From Dromiciops gliroides (taxonomy: Eukaryota > Chordata > Mammalia > Microbiotheria > Microbiotheriidae): a stretch of 64,000 nt of DNA. Position 1 is the first letter of the stretch, and each line of letters begins with the position of its first letter. The stretch lies in NCBI RefSeq assembly GCF_019393635.1, contig NC_057862.1:99596145-99660144 (forward strand). Direction: 5' to 3'. The notes beneath the pieces were generated by a model. That model was not told the DNA's origin. It saw nothing but the letters and a program-made list of their open reading frames with translations, and ran no database searches. Shown here piece by piece: positions 32,862 through 44,589 of the stretch. The position numbers were made by a program, and so were the translations under genes.

Positions 32862-34690
32862 GTTTTTAATCATAAAAGTATTTTATTATTTTCCAGTTAC
32901 AGGTAAAGATAGGGTTTTTTTGTTTTGGTTTTTGGTTTTTTTAGTGAGGAAATTGGGGTTAAGTGACTTGCCCAGGGTCACACAGCTAATAAGTGTTAAG
33001 TGTCTGAGGCTGGATTTGAACTCAGGCACTCCTGACTCCAGGGCCAGTGCTCTATCCACTGCGCCACCTAGCTGCCCCTAAAGATAGTTTTCAACATTTG
33101 TTTTTATAAGATTTTTTGTTACAATTTTTCTCCCTCCCTCCTTTTCCTCTCCCCTCCCCAAGACAGCAAGCAATCTGATATAGGTTCTATATGTACAATC
33201 ACATTAAACATATTTCTGCATTAGTGATGTTGTGAAAGAAGAATCTGAACAAAAAGGAAAAACCTCAAGAAAACAAAAACAAAAGTAAAAACAATATAGT
33301 TCAATCTGCATTCAGAATTCATGGAGGGGGGTGTTTTGTTTTTTTCTGGATGTGGAGAGCATTTTTCATCATGAGTCCTTTGAAACTATCTTGGACCATT
33401 GTATTGCTGAAAAGAGTTAAGTCTATCACAGTTGATCATCACACAATGTTTCTGTTACTGTGTACAATGTTATCCTGGTTCTGCTCACTTCACCAAGCAT
33501 CAGTCCACTTAAGTCTTTTCAAGTTTTTCTGAAATTTTCCTGCTCATCATTTCTTATAGCACAATAGTAGTTCATTATATTCATATACCACAACTTGTTT
33601 AACCATTACCCAATTGATGGGCATCCCCTCAATTTCCAATTCTTTGCCACCACAAAGAGAGCTACTATAAACATTTTTGTACATGTGGGTCCTTTTCCCT
33701 CTTTTATTATATCTTTGGGATACAGGCCTAGTAGTGGTATTCCTGAGTCAAAGGGTATGCACAGTCCCATAGCCCTTTGGGCATAGTTCCAAATTGCTCT
33801 CCAGAATGGTTGGATCAGTTCACAACTCCACCAACAATATGTTAGTGTTCTAATTTTTCCACAGCTTCTCCAACATTTATTATTTCCCTTTTTTGTCATA
33901 TTAGCCAATCTGATAGGTGTGAGGTGGTACCTCAGAGTTGTTTTAATTTGCATTTCTCTAATCAAGTGATTTAGAGCATTTTTTCATATGGCAATAGATA
34001 GATAGCTTTGATTTCTTCATCTGAAAACTGCCTGTTCATATCCTTTGGCCATTTCTCAATTGGGGAATGACTTGCATTCTTATAAATTTTATTTAGTTCC
34101 CTATATATTATATAAATGATACCTTTATCAGAAACACTGGCTATAAAAATTGTTTCCCAGATTTCTGCTTGCCTACTATTTTTGGCTGCATTGCTTCTGT
34201 TTGAACAAAAACTTTTTAATTTAATGTAATACAAATCATCCATTTTGCATTTCATAATATTCTCTATCTCTTGTTTGGTCATAAATTTTTCTCCTCTCCA
34301 TACATCTGAGAGGTAAACTATTCCTTTCTCTTCTAATTTACCTATGGTATCACCCTTTATATCTAAATCATGTACCCATTTTGACCTTATTTTGTTATAT
34401 GGTGTAAGATGTTGATCTATGCCTAGTTTTTGCCATACTATCTTCTAGTTTTCCCAGCAGTTTTTGTCAAATACTGAGTTCTTATCCCAGATGCTGGAGT
34501 CCTTGGGTTTATCAAACTGTAGATTACTATAGTCATTTACTACTGTGTCTCCTGTGCCTAACCTATTCCATTGATCTACCACTCCATTTCTTATCCAGGA
34601 ACAAATATTTTTGGTGACTGCTACTTGATAGTATAGCTTCAGATTTGGTACGGCTAGCTCACCTTCCTATGCATTTTTTCATTAGTTCCC
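32862..34690 (-). mobile_element. L1 LINE, 5'-truncated (ORF2 C-terminal part and 3'UTR)
   Basis: Exact 11-base duplication CCAAATGACAC at 32851-32861 and 34691-34701 marks the insertion. The minus strand encodes L1 ORF2 pieces: 33971-34282 (KSFCSNR, SDKGIIYIIYRELNKIYK, KWPKDMNRQFS) and 33606-33965 (REMQIKTTLRYHLTPIRLA, NNKCWRSCG, LLGLYPKD, TCTKMFIVALF). These follow the ORF2p region after the RT domain including the C-terminal Cys-rich segment. Frameshifts and stops make it dead. The 3' end is interrupted by a younger SINE. Confidence 0.93.
32913..33078 (-). mobile_element. Marsupial tRNA-derived SINE nested in L1
   Basis: Exact 9-base duplication TAAAGATAG at 32904-32912 and 33079-33087 within the L1 3'UTR. 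Confidence 0.92.
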
Positions 34691-34959
34691 CCAAATGACA
34701 CATTGACATCGTTGGAGAACATTTCTGTGAGACAAAACTGTTTAATGTGCTTTTCAAGGAGCCATTTAACTTGATGTCATCCATGCATATAAAGGAATTA
34801 ATATGATGGTTTGGTGTGATTCCTGTCTTGACCTGGACACCATACTCAGTTTTACTCAGGGGAGATAATAATGGATTCAGGACTAGGCACAATTACAAAG
34901 GACTCAGTCTCCCTGAAAAATACCACATTTTATATCATTTGTTCTTAACACTATAATGT

Positions 34960-35385
34960 TAGCAACACGTTTTAAATTGAAAACCGTTTTCATGTTGCAT
35001 GTGGCATGCTCTAGTGCTCTTACTATATAATATTTGAATGTACTTAACATATAATAATATAATCAATAAAATATAAATGAGCCATGAGTACAGAAGCAAG
35101 TCAGAAGTTTTGTGGTAGTAAATAAAAGTAGTATAAATGACAAACAACAACAACAAATGTTATGTTGCTTGTGGGCAGCTTGTCAAATAATTATCAAATT
35201 AATAACAAGTTTCTCCTTATATCCCTAGAACTTTTGGCACACTGTTTTTGCTCCCCTTCCAATTTCTTGTTTTCTTATATATGTTTAAACATTTTTATAT
35301 AATATCAAATGTGAATGTTTTATATAAAGTTCATGAACATGTAATTGACCTAGCTTGAAGGGGTCACTGGTAATCTCATCCTTTG
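34960..35385. other. Unassigned AT-rich stretch
   Basis: ATATAATAATATAATC-like sequence, no recognised element. Confidence 0.4.
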
Positions 35386-35389
35386 ATAA

Positions 35390-35515
35390 TATATTGTGAG
35401 CTCCTTGAAGGCAGGGACTATCTTTTGTCTCTTTTTGTATCCTCAATGCTTATCACAGTGCCTGACACATAGTAAGCACTTAATAAATGTTTATTGATTG
35501 ATTGGTTGATTGATA
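35390..35515 (+). repeat. L2/MIR3 3'-end fragment
   Basis: GTGAGCTCCTTGAAGGCAGGGAC, GCTTATCACAGTGCCTGACACATAGTAAGCACTTAATAAATG then TTGATTGATTGG units. Confidence 0.88.
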
Positions 35516-35658
35516 GGTATGGGATGACTTTCTGTTTAGGGGGTGAAATCAGGCTTATGTTTGAGTAATTCATGTACCACTGTAAAGCATCTGAAACAAA
35601 AATTATCAATCTTATCTAGGCCAGCTCTTTTCCAGTTTTGCAGAAAAGATAGTATTTC

Positions 35659-35865
35659 TGGGGCAGCTAGGTGGCTCAGTGAGGGGCAGCTAGGTCACAC
35701 AGTGCATAAAGCACTGGCCCTGGATTCAGGAGGACCTGAGTTCAAATCCATCCTCAGACACTTGACACTTACCAGCTGTGTGACCCTGTGCAAGTCACTT
35801 AACCCTCATTGCCCCACAAAAATAAACAAATAAATAAAATATCCTAAAATAAAAATAAGAAAAGC
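35659..35865 (+). mobile_element. Marsupial tRNA-derived SINE with a duplicated head
   Basis: The head GGGGCAGCTAGGT occurs twice in tandem (35659 and 35683) before one complete body. Exact 9-base duplication TAGTATTTC at 35650-35658 and 35866-35874 encloses both heads, so they arrived together. Confidence 0.9.
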
Positions 35866-35874
35866 TAGTATTTC

Positions 35875-36140
35875 AATCACTCTTCTTGACAGAACCATTT
35901 TTTAAAATTCCTGATGCTTTTGTGTTTGATCCAAATTGTGCTTTTGCTGTGATGTATTTCTTGTAACTGTATAAACTAGTGTTTGCCAAACTTTTTATGA
36001 ACATTCCTATCACTAAATAGTTTTTGAGCATACATCCCCAATAAGAATATAATTAATTATTGGTAAATTATAAAATATTACACTAAGAATTATAGATATA
36101 GATATAGATTATAACCTTACATGAAAACAGATTTTATTTT
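35875..36140. other. Unassigned AT-rich stretch
   Basis: Includes a TATAGATATAGATATAG run; AGTGTTTGCCAAACTTTT may be a hAT remnant. Confidence 0.35.
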
Positions 36141-36149
36141 AAATGAGCT

Positions 36150-36440
36150 AAAGACAAAATAACATTTTGTCTTTGAGGCAGTAGAAAGTCATTGGATTTT
36201 ATTGAGCAGATAAATAACATGATCAGATCTTCACTTTAAAAGGAATATCAATTAAATAGATATGAGGAGAATGGATTGGAAAGGGGAGAGATGAGGCAAG
36301 GAGACCAACTGGGAAGCTATTGCAGTAGTCCAGGTGAAAGATATTAAGTGCCTTAACAAGGGGAGTGGTGGTAAAAATGACAAAAAATTGCAACTGATTA
36401 GATATGAGAGGTGTGAGAAAGTTAATAGGGTGTAAGTTCC
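36150..36440 (+). repeat. Ancient mammal-wide repeat (related to 5270-6600)
   Basis: GGAGACCAACTGGGAAGCTATTGCAGTAGTCCAGGTGA is its most conserved phrase. Confidence 0.6.
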
Positions 36441-36960
36441 CCTTATGTAGGCTCTTTGGAAGCATCCTTGGTACAAATACAGATGGAGATGATTTTGTAC
36501 TTCATACTGTTTCCACATAATTTTGATCTCTTCTGCTAGACATTTATACTTCAAAGGGATTTTTTTGTTGTTTTAGATAGATTAGAGATTCTGAGGCTTC
36601 TACGTGGATACATTAATTTAAAATGCTGTTCTTAAATTTTTATGGATGGATCAATTTGGGTGATTAAGTCTGGTCAATGGTAACATCCCCACTCTAGTAC
36701 ATTTTATTTGTTGAGTCTTCAAATTCATTTGTCGCCACTTTTTAGTATTGCTCCATGAGGTGATATCTTGCTGCAAAAGTATTTCCATAGTTTTTTGACA
36801 TGTTTGTAAAGTTCTCTGAGAATAGTTATTAAGTCCTTTTCCTCCTTTTTGGGGAGGAAGTGCTTATCTTTCTATAGCTTTCATAAGGTAATAGGTTCTG
36901 TATGTAACTAATAGATTTGGGGGGGGGTTAGGTTTCTTTCTATAAATCAGTTATAGCACA
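36441..36960. other. Unassigned stretch
   Basis: 36450-36560 repeats phrases also found at 31540-31600 (ATTTTGATCTCTTCTGCTAG / TTTTGATTTCTTCTGGTAG), so it may be another piece of the R4-like relic. Confidence 0.4.
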
Positions 36961-36984
36961 TTTTACAATTCTAAAAGTATAGAT

Positions 36985-37392
36985 TAAGATTAGTATTGTA
37001 AAGTGAAGTGAGCATAACCAAGAGAACATTTTATACAGTAACAGCAATATTGTATGATAATCAACTGTGAATGACTTAGCTATGACAATTCCTAAGTACT
37101 TATGATGAAAAATGTTATCGGTCTCCAGAGAAAGTCTGAATGCAGATCGAAACATTCCTTTTTGGCTTTCTTCCTTTTTATTTTTTCTTTCTTTTTTTTG
37201 GTCTGTGTTTTCTTTTGTAACATGACTAATATAAAAATATGTTGTGTATGAGTACACATGTATCATTTATATCAAACTGTTTGCCTTCTCAAGGCAGGGT
37301 AGAGATGAAGAGAGGGAGATAATTTGGAACTCAAAAATTTTTTAAAATGAATGTTAAATTTTTACATGTAATTGAGAAAACAAAATAAGAGT
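36985..37392 (+). mobile_element. Old L1 3'-end fragment
   Basis: GATAATCAACTGTGAATGACTTAGC, ATGATGAAAAATG, GTCTGAATGCAGATCGAAAC, CTAATATAAAAATATGTTG and the tail ATGTAATTGAGAAAACAAAATAA. Confidence 0.88.
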
Positions 37393-37994
37393 ACAGCTAA
37401 AAAATTAGTATTGCATAGGCATTCATTGCTTACAAGTGTTTTTCTCATTAAACGTTGATGATGATAGTGGAGTTTATTATTTTGCCATAACTGCCTCCCT
37501 ATAAATGTATAGACAGGATTGACATTGTATGACTCAGAAGGAGGCAGAATAGACATTTCTGGCCTCTTCTCCCCCACTTTTCTCCAAGGGAGACTTCAAT
37601 TCCTTCCAGGAGGGGAAGCAGGAAGTTGGGTCTAGAGGCTACCACTATGCCTTCCTAGGAGAAAGGGAGTACTAGGCTAGAATTACATCTATCTGATCCT
37701 TTAAATTTTATTAGTCTAGGGGATATGACCAGGTTCATGCTAACTTCTGATTTCTATGTCATTATTATTGGGGAAGGAGAGTGGGAACCCAAGCTCTATA
37801 TCCTAGGCTTGACCCCTTTCTTACCAAATACCAGTTCCACAATGAACCCCTGTAGTGAAGAGCAAAGAAAGTAATTTCTTCAAATCATAGAAAAACAACA
37901 AAAATCAAAGAAGGTATACATGGGAAGATATATACCAAATAATACTGAGTGAAGAAGCTCTCCCACTGAGTGAGAGAGAATTCAGCTCAACAGA

Positions 37995-37998
<4 letters not shown>
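37393..37998. other. Unassigned stretch
   Basis: No recognised element. Confidence 0.4.

Positions 37999-38070
<72 letters not shown>
37999..38070. repeat. (GA)n microsatellite
   Basis: About 32 GA units, nearly perfect. Confidence 0.97.
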
Positions 38071-38071
<1 letters not shown>

Positions 38072-39140
38072 CTAGTTCCAGATCTCACCCAAGGGAGAGT
38101 ACCCTGTAGTCTCTAGTGTAGCAAACTGTAGATAGGAACATTATTGAAACTGTCTTCTTCTCTCATGTCTTTCCAGTATTTTCCTTTAGCAATCCAAAGT
38201 GATACTGACCTCTTCCATCTTCTTTCTTGAAGCTGGAAATCAGAAATGCCTAAAGAAAGTCACTGACTGAAGAGTCTCAAAGAAGAGCAGACAAGAACTA
38301 AAGTTCTCTTACTCTCCTCTTACTCTCCCCAACTCCCTCCCTACCCTCGCATCCTTCTCCACCAATAAGGAGAGATTTCCATACCAATGGGCTTTGGGAC
38401 AAGGGTTACATAATAATAACTGACAAGCCAACTGACTTAGATGGAGAAGATTTTAGAAATGAATGACTAGAAATCTGCGACAATGTCTTTCAGGATAAAT
38501 GAGTAAAAGTCCCTCCAAACATGATGATTGTTCCTGTGTTTCTTCAAATACTGTGGCCTTGGCTACCAGAAGTTCCATCACTCAGCTGAATCTCCCACTA
38601 AGCCCACTCTGCCAAGAGGCATGTTACTCAGCTACATTTTGCTCACAAAAATAAATATTTTAAGTCAGAACAGATGCTGTCGTCCTGGCCTCATGCCCTG
38701 TTGCTTTCAACATGGTACCAAGCCCCCTATGGCTTCTAGAGTTGAGACAGCACAGAAAGAGGCCCCCTAAGGGAGTGGGGGTCATCCTTTCTGGGGCCTT
38801 GGCTGGAGAGGACTCAGGCCAGAGAGCTGCAAAAAGATCCTAGAAGAGGTGAAGGTAGGATAAGGGAAGGGGTAAGAGGCTTTGTATAGCTGTAGAAAAA
38901 CAAAGCTTGATAACATGAATCCTCCTGGGAAATCTGTAGCTACTGGTGGGGGGAGGCAGGAGGAGGCAAGGAAGAGACCCTCCGCTGATGCTGCTATGGT
39001 GGTCAGGGTGACAAGGCACTCCCATGCTAAAAGAGGAGGTGTTAGAAAAGAAAGAGAAGGCAAGAAGGAAGGATCAAAGTCACAAATGATTGCCAACATA
39101 AAAATAATAGGTCACACTTATAAAGAATACTACCTTAAAG
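38071..39140. other. Unassigned single-copy stretch
   Basis: Open frames on both strands (up to 126 codons at 38882-39262) have no recognisable product. Confidence 0.4.
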
Positions 39141-39149
39141 GGACATTGC

Positions 39150-39345
39150 ATCAGGCAGATTCCATTATTATTCCTACTCTGAGGCTCAGGACAACCTTTA
39201 CCATAAAGTTCCGTTACTATCACCATTTTACAGATGAGAAAACTAGAGATCAGAGAAGGTAAGCCACTTGTTCAGGGTACATAGCTAATAAGTATCTGAG
39301 GCAAAATTCAGCCCAGGTCTTCCTGGCTCCAGAGTTAATTTGCTA
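39150..39345 (-). repeat. MIR-type fragment
   Basis: ACCATTTTACAGATGAGAAAACTAGAGATCAG, GCCACTTGTTCAGGGTACATAGC. Confidence 0.75.
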
Positions 39346-39448
39346 TTCACTATGTCATTCTCCCTCCCTAACGTAGTTTAATGTTCCTCCCCAATATCCT
39401 GATACACAATACTACAGGGGTCCAGGACTCATTCTTGCATTTATTACA

Positions 39449-39714
39449 GTGTTGTTCAATTATGTTTCAGCTGTGTCCAACTCTCTGTGACCCCATTTGG
39501 AGTTTTCTTGGCAAAGACACTGGAGTGGTTTGCCATTTCCTTCTCCAGCTCATTTTTTACAGATGAGGAAACTGAGGCAAACAGGGGGTGAGTGTTACCC
39601 ATAGTCACACAACTATTAAATGTCTGAGGCTGGATTTGAACTTGGGAAGCTGAGTCTTCCTGACCCCAGGCCAGGTGCTCTGTGTACTCTATGGCCACAC
39701 CAACCCGTCCACAG
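39449..39714 (-). mobile_element. Marsupial SINE of the second type (MAR-like)
   Basis: GCTGTGTCCAACTCTCTGTGACCCCATTTGGAG, CACTGGAGTGGTTTGCCATTTCC, reversed head at the right. Confidence 0.88.
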
Positions 39715-39769
39715 TGACACATAGTAACTACTTAGTAAAGCTTGTTGATTGGCTGCTTGACTGACACAC

Positions 39770-40030
39770 AACATGTACTTGACACTTAGTAAATACAAGA
39801 GGGAGCCCAGAAAAGCCTCATGTAGCAAGTGGCATCTGAATTGGGCTTTGAGAGAAGCTGTAAGGAAGGAGTGTATTTCACACTTTGGGGACCACATTGG
39901 TCTTTCAAGGTCTCATGAGCTTTTCAACCTGTCTGAAGAGAAGTACAGGGGCACTGGAGGGAGCATTGGTGAGGAAGGAAATAAGGACCATATTGAAGTG
40001 GGGATTAGAGGGTGGTAGGAGGTAAGAGGA
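39770..40030. repeat. Old mammalian repeat fragment
   Basis: GGCATCTGAATTGGGCTTTGAGAGAAGC resembles the family at 23570; class uncertain. Confidence 0.4.
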
Positions 40031-40099
40031 AAGAGGGGAACCCATATTTGATGGAGACCTTTCCTCAAAGGTCACCTCCTTCAATCCAGGAAGCATCAT

Positions 40100-41555
40100 T
40101 CCGGGGTATTGTTCCTCATTATCAGAGCTAACTATGTTCTAGCCAAGGTTCAGCTTATTCCTAAATTTATGTCTCTGTGTGTGACCACTACAATGTACGT
40201 TTTGTCTTTCTTCCCCTGAAAACTTAATCTGGTGACACAAATGACCTGGCTTGGACTCTCTCTTTCATGTCTATTCCCTACTCCAACTGGTACCCGCTGG
40301 CAGATTTTTCTTAAACTCTAAAATGAGGGGCTAACCTTCTCTTCTTTTTCTTTTTCTTCTCCACTACCTATAATCTTGATTTGACTCACACAAAAGTGAC
40401 ACAGTGGGAAATCCACTCAAGAAGACTTTGACAATGAACAATGGAAACCTACCTCCACAGAAGCCGGCATGTAGCGTTTTATAGTGGGGAAAATAGATTC
40501 AGGTTTAAAGATGCCGTGTATGTTAACCGATTAGTCTTAGTTTTATGTATCTGGTCAAAGAGGCTGCTGTGGAATCACACCTATGAGGGAGAAGAGGAGG
40601 AAGATGGGAGAAAGAAGGTGGGGGAGAGGAGGGAGGAAAAACCCCAAGCACTCTGACCAAGATCTATTGGTGATAATCATCTCAAAGAACTGAAGGATTT
40701 GGAAATAACAACAATAATAAAGAGGAAGAAAAAAAAAGAGTTGAGGGAAGATTGTTCGGGGAGTGCTGTGTGTGTCAGCTTTGTGCAATCACAATGGCCC
40801 CAGAGCAGGGCATTCGCCAGAGTCATTCGGGAAAACTGAACAGACTCCCACAGAAAGGACTTTGCTCATTCAGACAGGAGGCTTTTCTTCTTAGATAATA
40901 CCCGAATAGGCTCCCCTAGGATCAACCAGGGGCCTATGGGAGTCTTGGGCTAGGGGTGGGGGAAACTGAAAGGAACTATTCCCTTTAGCCTGACTCTTAC
41001 TGACTGTCCAGGCCTATTGGGCCCTAGGGAAGTTTCATACCTGAATGGAGCCTAAGCTTTGACCCCTTACCCCTCCCATTCTTCGGGAGGGATCTAACTC
41101 AGTGGGAAAAGGCTATACTTTACATGACCCTACTGGTCTCCATGCAGGGGATGGTTTCCCTGAGTTTCTTCCCTGTCAGCTGCCTTCCCTTCAATCTCCA
41201 ATCTATTTGGTGTGAAGCCAGCAAGCCCCCAGTAGAAAGCAGAACACTCTGCCTCTCCAGGGGGTTCTGGGAGGATTTGCTCTTTCATATTTGCCCATTC
41301 TGTATGAAAGGCTCTCTCCTTGACCCTATCTCATTAAGTTTCCAAATGGGACGAAGAGAGTTTGGCCAGAAACAAACCAAAGGAAGGTAAAAAGGAAACA
41401 GTTTTGAAATGGCCACTCACAGTGTGACCCGGGACAAGCAGCAATTTATGGTGGACATTTAGGAAAACTTTACAGCAGTAATCCTCCAGCACTAGGAAAG
41501 AGGACTGCATATGAAATTTATGTACAAGGTTACTTCTGATTGACTAGTGAGCTGT
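40100..41555. other. Single-copy stretch without recognised repeats
   Basis: 40470-40900 keeps CpGs and has conserved-looking words (GCCGTGTATGTTAACCGATTAG, GGGCATTCGCCAGAGTCATTCG) and may be regulatory, but evidence is weak. No coding product. Confidence 0.35.
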
Positions 41556-41559
41556 CTTT

Positions 41560-41725
41560 AATCAATCAATCAATCAATCACTAATCAATCATTTATTCAT
41601 TCATTATCTTCTATGTGCCAGGCACTGTGCTAAGCACCAGAGATACAAAAAACCAGCAAAAGACAGTGCCTGACCTCCAGGAGCATATAGGCTAATAAGG
41701 GAAACAATATGTAAAATAATACAAC
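41560..41725 (-). repeat. L2-tail repeat, reversed, with (AATC)n
   Basis: Five AATC units then CATTATCTTCTATGTGCCAGGCACTGTGCTAAGCACC, CCTGACCTCCAGGAGCATATAGG. Confidence 0.85.
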
Positions 41726-41752
41726 AGAGCAAGCTATATATAGGTTTTTGTG

Positions 41753-42002
41753 GTTGTGATTGAGTTGTTTTTCAGTCATGTCTGACTCTTTATGACCCCA
41801 TTTGGGGTTTTCTTGGCAGAGATATTAGAATGGTTTGCCATTTCCATTTCCAAGCCATTTTACAGATGAGTAAATTGAGTCAAACAGGGTGAAGTAAGTA
41901 ACCCAGGGTCACATAGCTAGTAAGTGTCTGAGGCCAGATCTGAATTCATCTCCTCCTGACTCCAGGCCAGGCACTTTATCCACCACACCATCTAGATACC
42001 CC
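41753..42002 (-). mobile_element. Marsupial SINE of the second type (MAR-like)
   Basis: CAGTCATGTCTGACTCTTTATGACCCC ... CACCACACCATCTAGATACCCC. Confidence 0.88.
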
Positions 42003-42109
42003 TACCTGGCATACAGTAGGCACTATATAAATACTATTAAAATCTATTTCCCCCTTCCCAGGAGCTTTGATCAGCACATATCGGGTCAAGTTAAAAATTC
42101 TATCTGGGA

Positions 42110-43011
42110 AATGCAAATTAAAACAACTCTGAGGTACCATCTGACAACTATCAGATTGGCTAACAAGGCAAAAAAGGAAAATAAATAAATATTGGAGAAG
42201 CTGTGGAAAAATTGGAACACTAATGCATTGTTGGTGGAGTTGTGAACTGATCCAGTCATTCTGGAGAGCAATTTGGAATTATGCCTAAAGGGCTATGGGA
42301 CTGTGCATACCCTTTGACCCAGTAATACCACTATTAGGTCTTTTTTCCCAAAGAGATCATAAAAAAAGGAAAAGGACCCCCATGTACAAAAATATTTATA
42401 GCTGCTCTTTTTGTGGTGACAAGGAATTGTAAATTGAGGGGACGCCCATCAATTGTGGAATGGCTGAACAAGGTGTGGTATATGAATGTAATGCAATACT
42501 ATTGTGCTGTAAGAAACAATGAGCACGCAGATTTCAGAGAAACCTGGAAGGACTTACATGAACTGATGCTGAGTGAGATGAGCAGAACCAGGAGAAGAAC
42601 ATTGTGCACAGTATCAACAACACTGTGTGTTGATCAACTGTGATAGACTTGACTCTTCTCAGCAATACAATGGTCCAAGATAGTTCCCAAGGATTCATGA
42701 TGGAAAATGCTCTCCAAATCCAGAGAAAAGAGCTGTGGAATCTGGATGCAGATTGAACCACGCTATTTCTATTTTTTTCTTTTCTGAGATTTTTCTTTTT
42801 GCTCTGATTCTTCTTTCACAGCATGACTAATGCAGAAATGTGTTCAATGAGATTGTATATATATAACCTATATCAGCTGGCTTGCTGTGTTGGAGAGGGG
42901 GGAGGGAGGGGAGGGAAGGAGAAAAATGTGAAACTAGAAATCTTATAAAAACAAATGTTGAAAACTATCTCTACATGTAACTGTAAAATAATAAAATACT
43001 TTTATGAAAAA
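42110..43011 (+). mobile_element. L1 LINE, 5'-truncated (ORF2 C-terminus, 3'UTR, poly-A)
   Basis: Begins in the ORF2p C-terminal region (plus strand continuing through KLRGRPSIVEWLNKVWYMNVMQ and NEHADFRETWKDLHELMLSE at 42413-42643), then a 3'UTR with a G-rich run at 42893-42915 and an AATAAAATAC-type end. Target duplication AAAATTCTATCTGGGA at 42094-42109 and 43012-43027. The best-preserved L1 3' end here. Confidence 0.93.
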
Positions 43012-43029
43012 AAATTCTATCTGGGATTC

Positions 43030-43533
43030 AGCTTACCCATATATAAGATGAGGTGAATGAAGAGAAAAATTATAAAAGGGAGGACTCTGGAAATAAAAGT
43101 TGTGAGAGTATAAGATGGCAGCATTGTTTCCTTTGAAAGACTGAAAGATTCTAAAGAAAGCACACACACACACATGCTATAAGACATATATTGAAAAAAA
43201 TGTTGCTAAGCCCATATAGACAACCAATGCCTCTGAATTATCTTTTGACAAGTCACCTGAGATGCCAGTTGGAGGGATGGTGATATTAAGGGCAAGATCA
43301 CCTAAAGATTCAGGGAAATCAGTTCTCCTTGCCACCAGTTCACTTGCCACCTTATTCATCCTATTTCCCATAGAACTCCCTGAATCCTATAACACAATTG
43401 CCAATTGGTTCCCATCAAACCAATTCACAATAGTAGGTTGACTATGTCCATATGAAGCTGATAGAATATAAACACCTTGAAAGCACAGGGATAGGGATAG
43501 AGATAGAGACTGGACCTGAGGTTTCATTGGTTT
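43030..43533. other. Unassigned stretch
   Basis: No recognised element apart from the short CA run and GGATAG/GAGATAGAGA units at 43490-43510. Confidence 0.4.
43161..43175. repeat. Short (CA)n
   Basis: Seven CA units. Confidence 0.8.
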
Positions 43534-43560
43534 AAATGTTTCCAGGGTAGGCTTAGAGAC

Positions 43561-44589
43561 TTCCGGGGTGGAGCCAAGATGGCGGAGGAAAGGCAGTGAG
43601 CTCCTGAACTCATGACACGATCACTCCAAAAAACATCCAAATAACGCCATAGGAAAATGCCCGGAGCAGCAAAATTCACAGAAGAATGTGCTGAAATCAT
43701 CTCTAACCAAGACGGCTTGGAAGGTCAGAAGGAAGAGCTGCTGTGCTAATACAGGAGTTGAACCCAACCCCACAGTCACCCTGACACAGATCCAGTCCTC
43801 AGGAAGTCCTCACTAGAGAAGGAGACCCCCAGAGCCTCTGATCAGCTGAAGGCACCAGTGTCGTCTGGAACTAAGCTCACAGTCTGGGTGAGTGGGCTGA
43901 GCCCTGGGCAGGGGGGAGACTACAGGGGGTCTATGCTGGGTGCTAAGGCAGAACTTGGATTTTACACCCCCGCTGAGAACCAGGAGGTAGGCTTGAGTAG
44001 CAGTGGCCCAGGTGGGGGAGGGGCACAGGCTCCTTGGAGCTAACAACCACAACACACAAAGCTGGTTGATTGGCAAGTTGGTCTGGGGTCATCTAAGACC
44101 AGGAAACAGGCCAGGCGAGGGAAGAACCCGATTCTCCTTAAATCATACCACCTGGGACTTCTTAAGCTTGGGATACTGCAGCCTGGAAACAGTGCCCCAC
44201 TTTAAGGAGCTAAAAGTCAAGTAAAAGAAAGGCAAGATGAGCATACAGAGAAAGATGAGGACCATAGAAAGTTTCTTTAGTGACAAGGAAGATTGAGGTG
44301 TACCATCAGAGGAAGATGTCAACATTAGGGCCCCTATATCTAAAGCTTCCAAGAAAAATATGAATTGGTCTCAGGCCATAGAGGTGCTCAAAAAGGACTT
44401 TGAAGATAAAGTTAGAGAGGTAGAGGAAAAAATGGAAATAGAAATGTGGGAGATGCAGGAAAGACATGAGAAAAATGTCAACAGCTTGAAAAGTCAGATT
44501 GGTCAAATGGAAAAGGAGGTACAAAAGCTCTCTGATGAAAATAATTGCATAAGAATTAGGACTGAACAAATGGAAGCCAGTGACTTTAT
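43561..44589 (+). mobile_element. L1 5' fragment: 5'UTR and start of ORF1, 3' part absent
   Basis: Starts TTCCGGGGTGGAGCCAAGATGGCGGAGG, the usual L1 5' terminus. ORF1 begins at ATG 44237 (MSIQRKMRTIESFFSDKED), has TGA at codon 20 (44294-44296), then stays open through a coiled-coil with heptads (MNWSQAIEVLKKDFEDK ... GQMEKEVQKLSDENN) to about codon 118. The element ends abruptly without poly-A. 15-base direct repeats AAATGTTTCCAGGGT lie at 43534-43548 and 44590-44604, with 12 bases (43549-43560) between the left repeat and the L1 start. Confidence 0.9.

Larger units (their letters stand above)
31640..34900 (-). mobile_element. Ancient non-LTR retroelement relic (R4/Dong-like), split by L1 and SINEs
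   Basis: On the minus strand 34659-34892 encodes a reverse-transcriptase palm segment with a CMDDIKLNG catalytic-type motif (family form YMDDIKLY) after NHHINSF. After the L1 insertion, 32284-32481 encodes SRLHDKQVGNLKNCF, like the conserved LHDKQ..NLR segment that follows RT in R2/R4-type elements, and about 32000-32110 shows the remnant of a Cys/His cluster (CRHHKEMIEA). Stops and frameshifts are frequent. The clade is inferred from motif memory; Mam_R4 is a plausible match. Confidence 0.6.

Noticed and set aside
33350..33532. Small plus-strand frames at 33350-33786
   Set aside because: They are antisense to the L1 ORF2 sequence on the minus strand.
34659..34892. MDD motif as a possible viral polymerase
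   Set aside because: Surrounding residues and downstream motifs fit a non-LTR retroelement, and no LTR, gag, protease or envelope-like sequence was seen. No endogenous viral element was recognised in the window.
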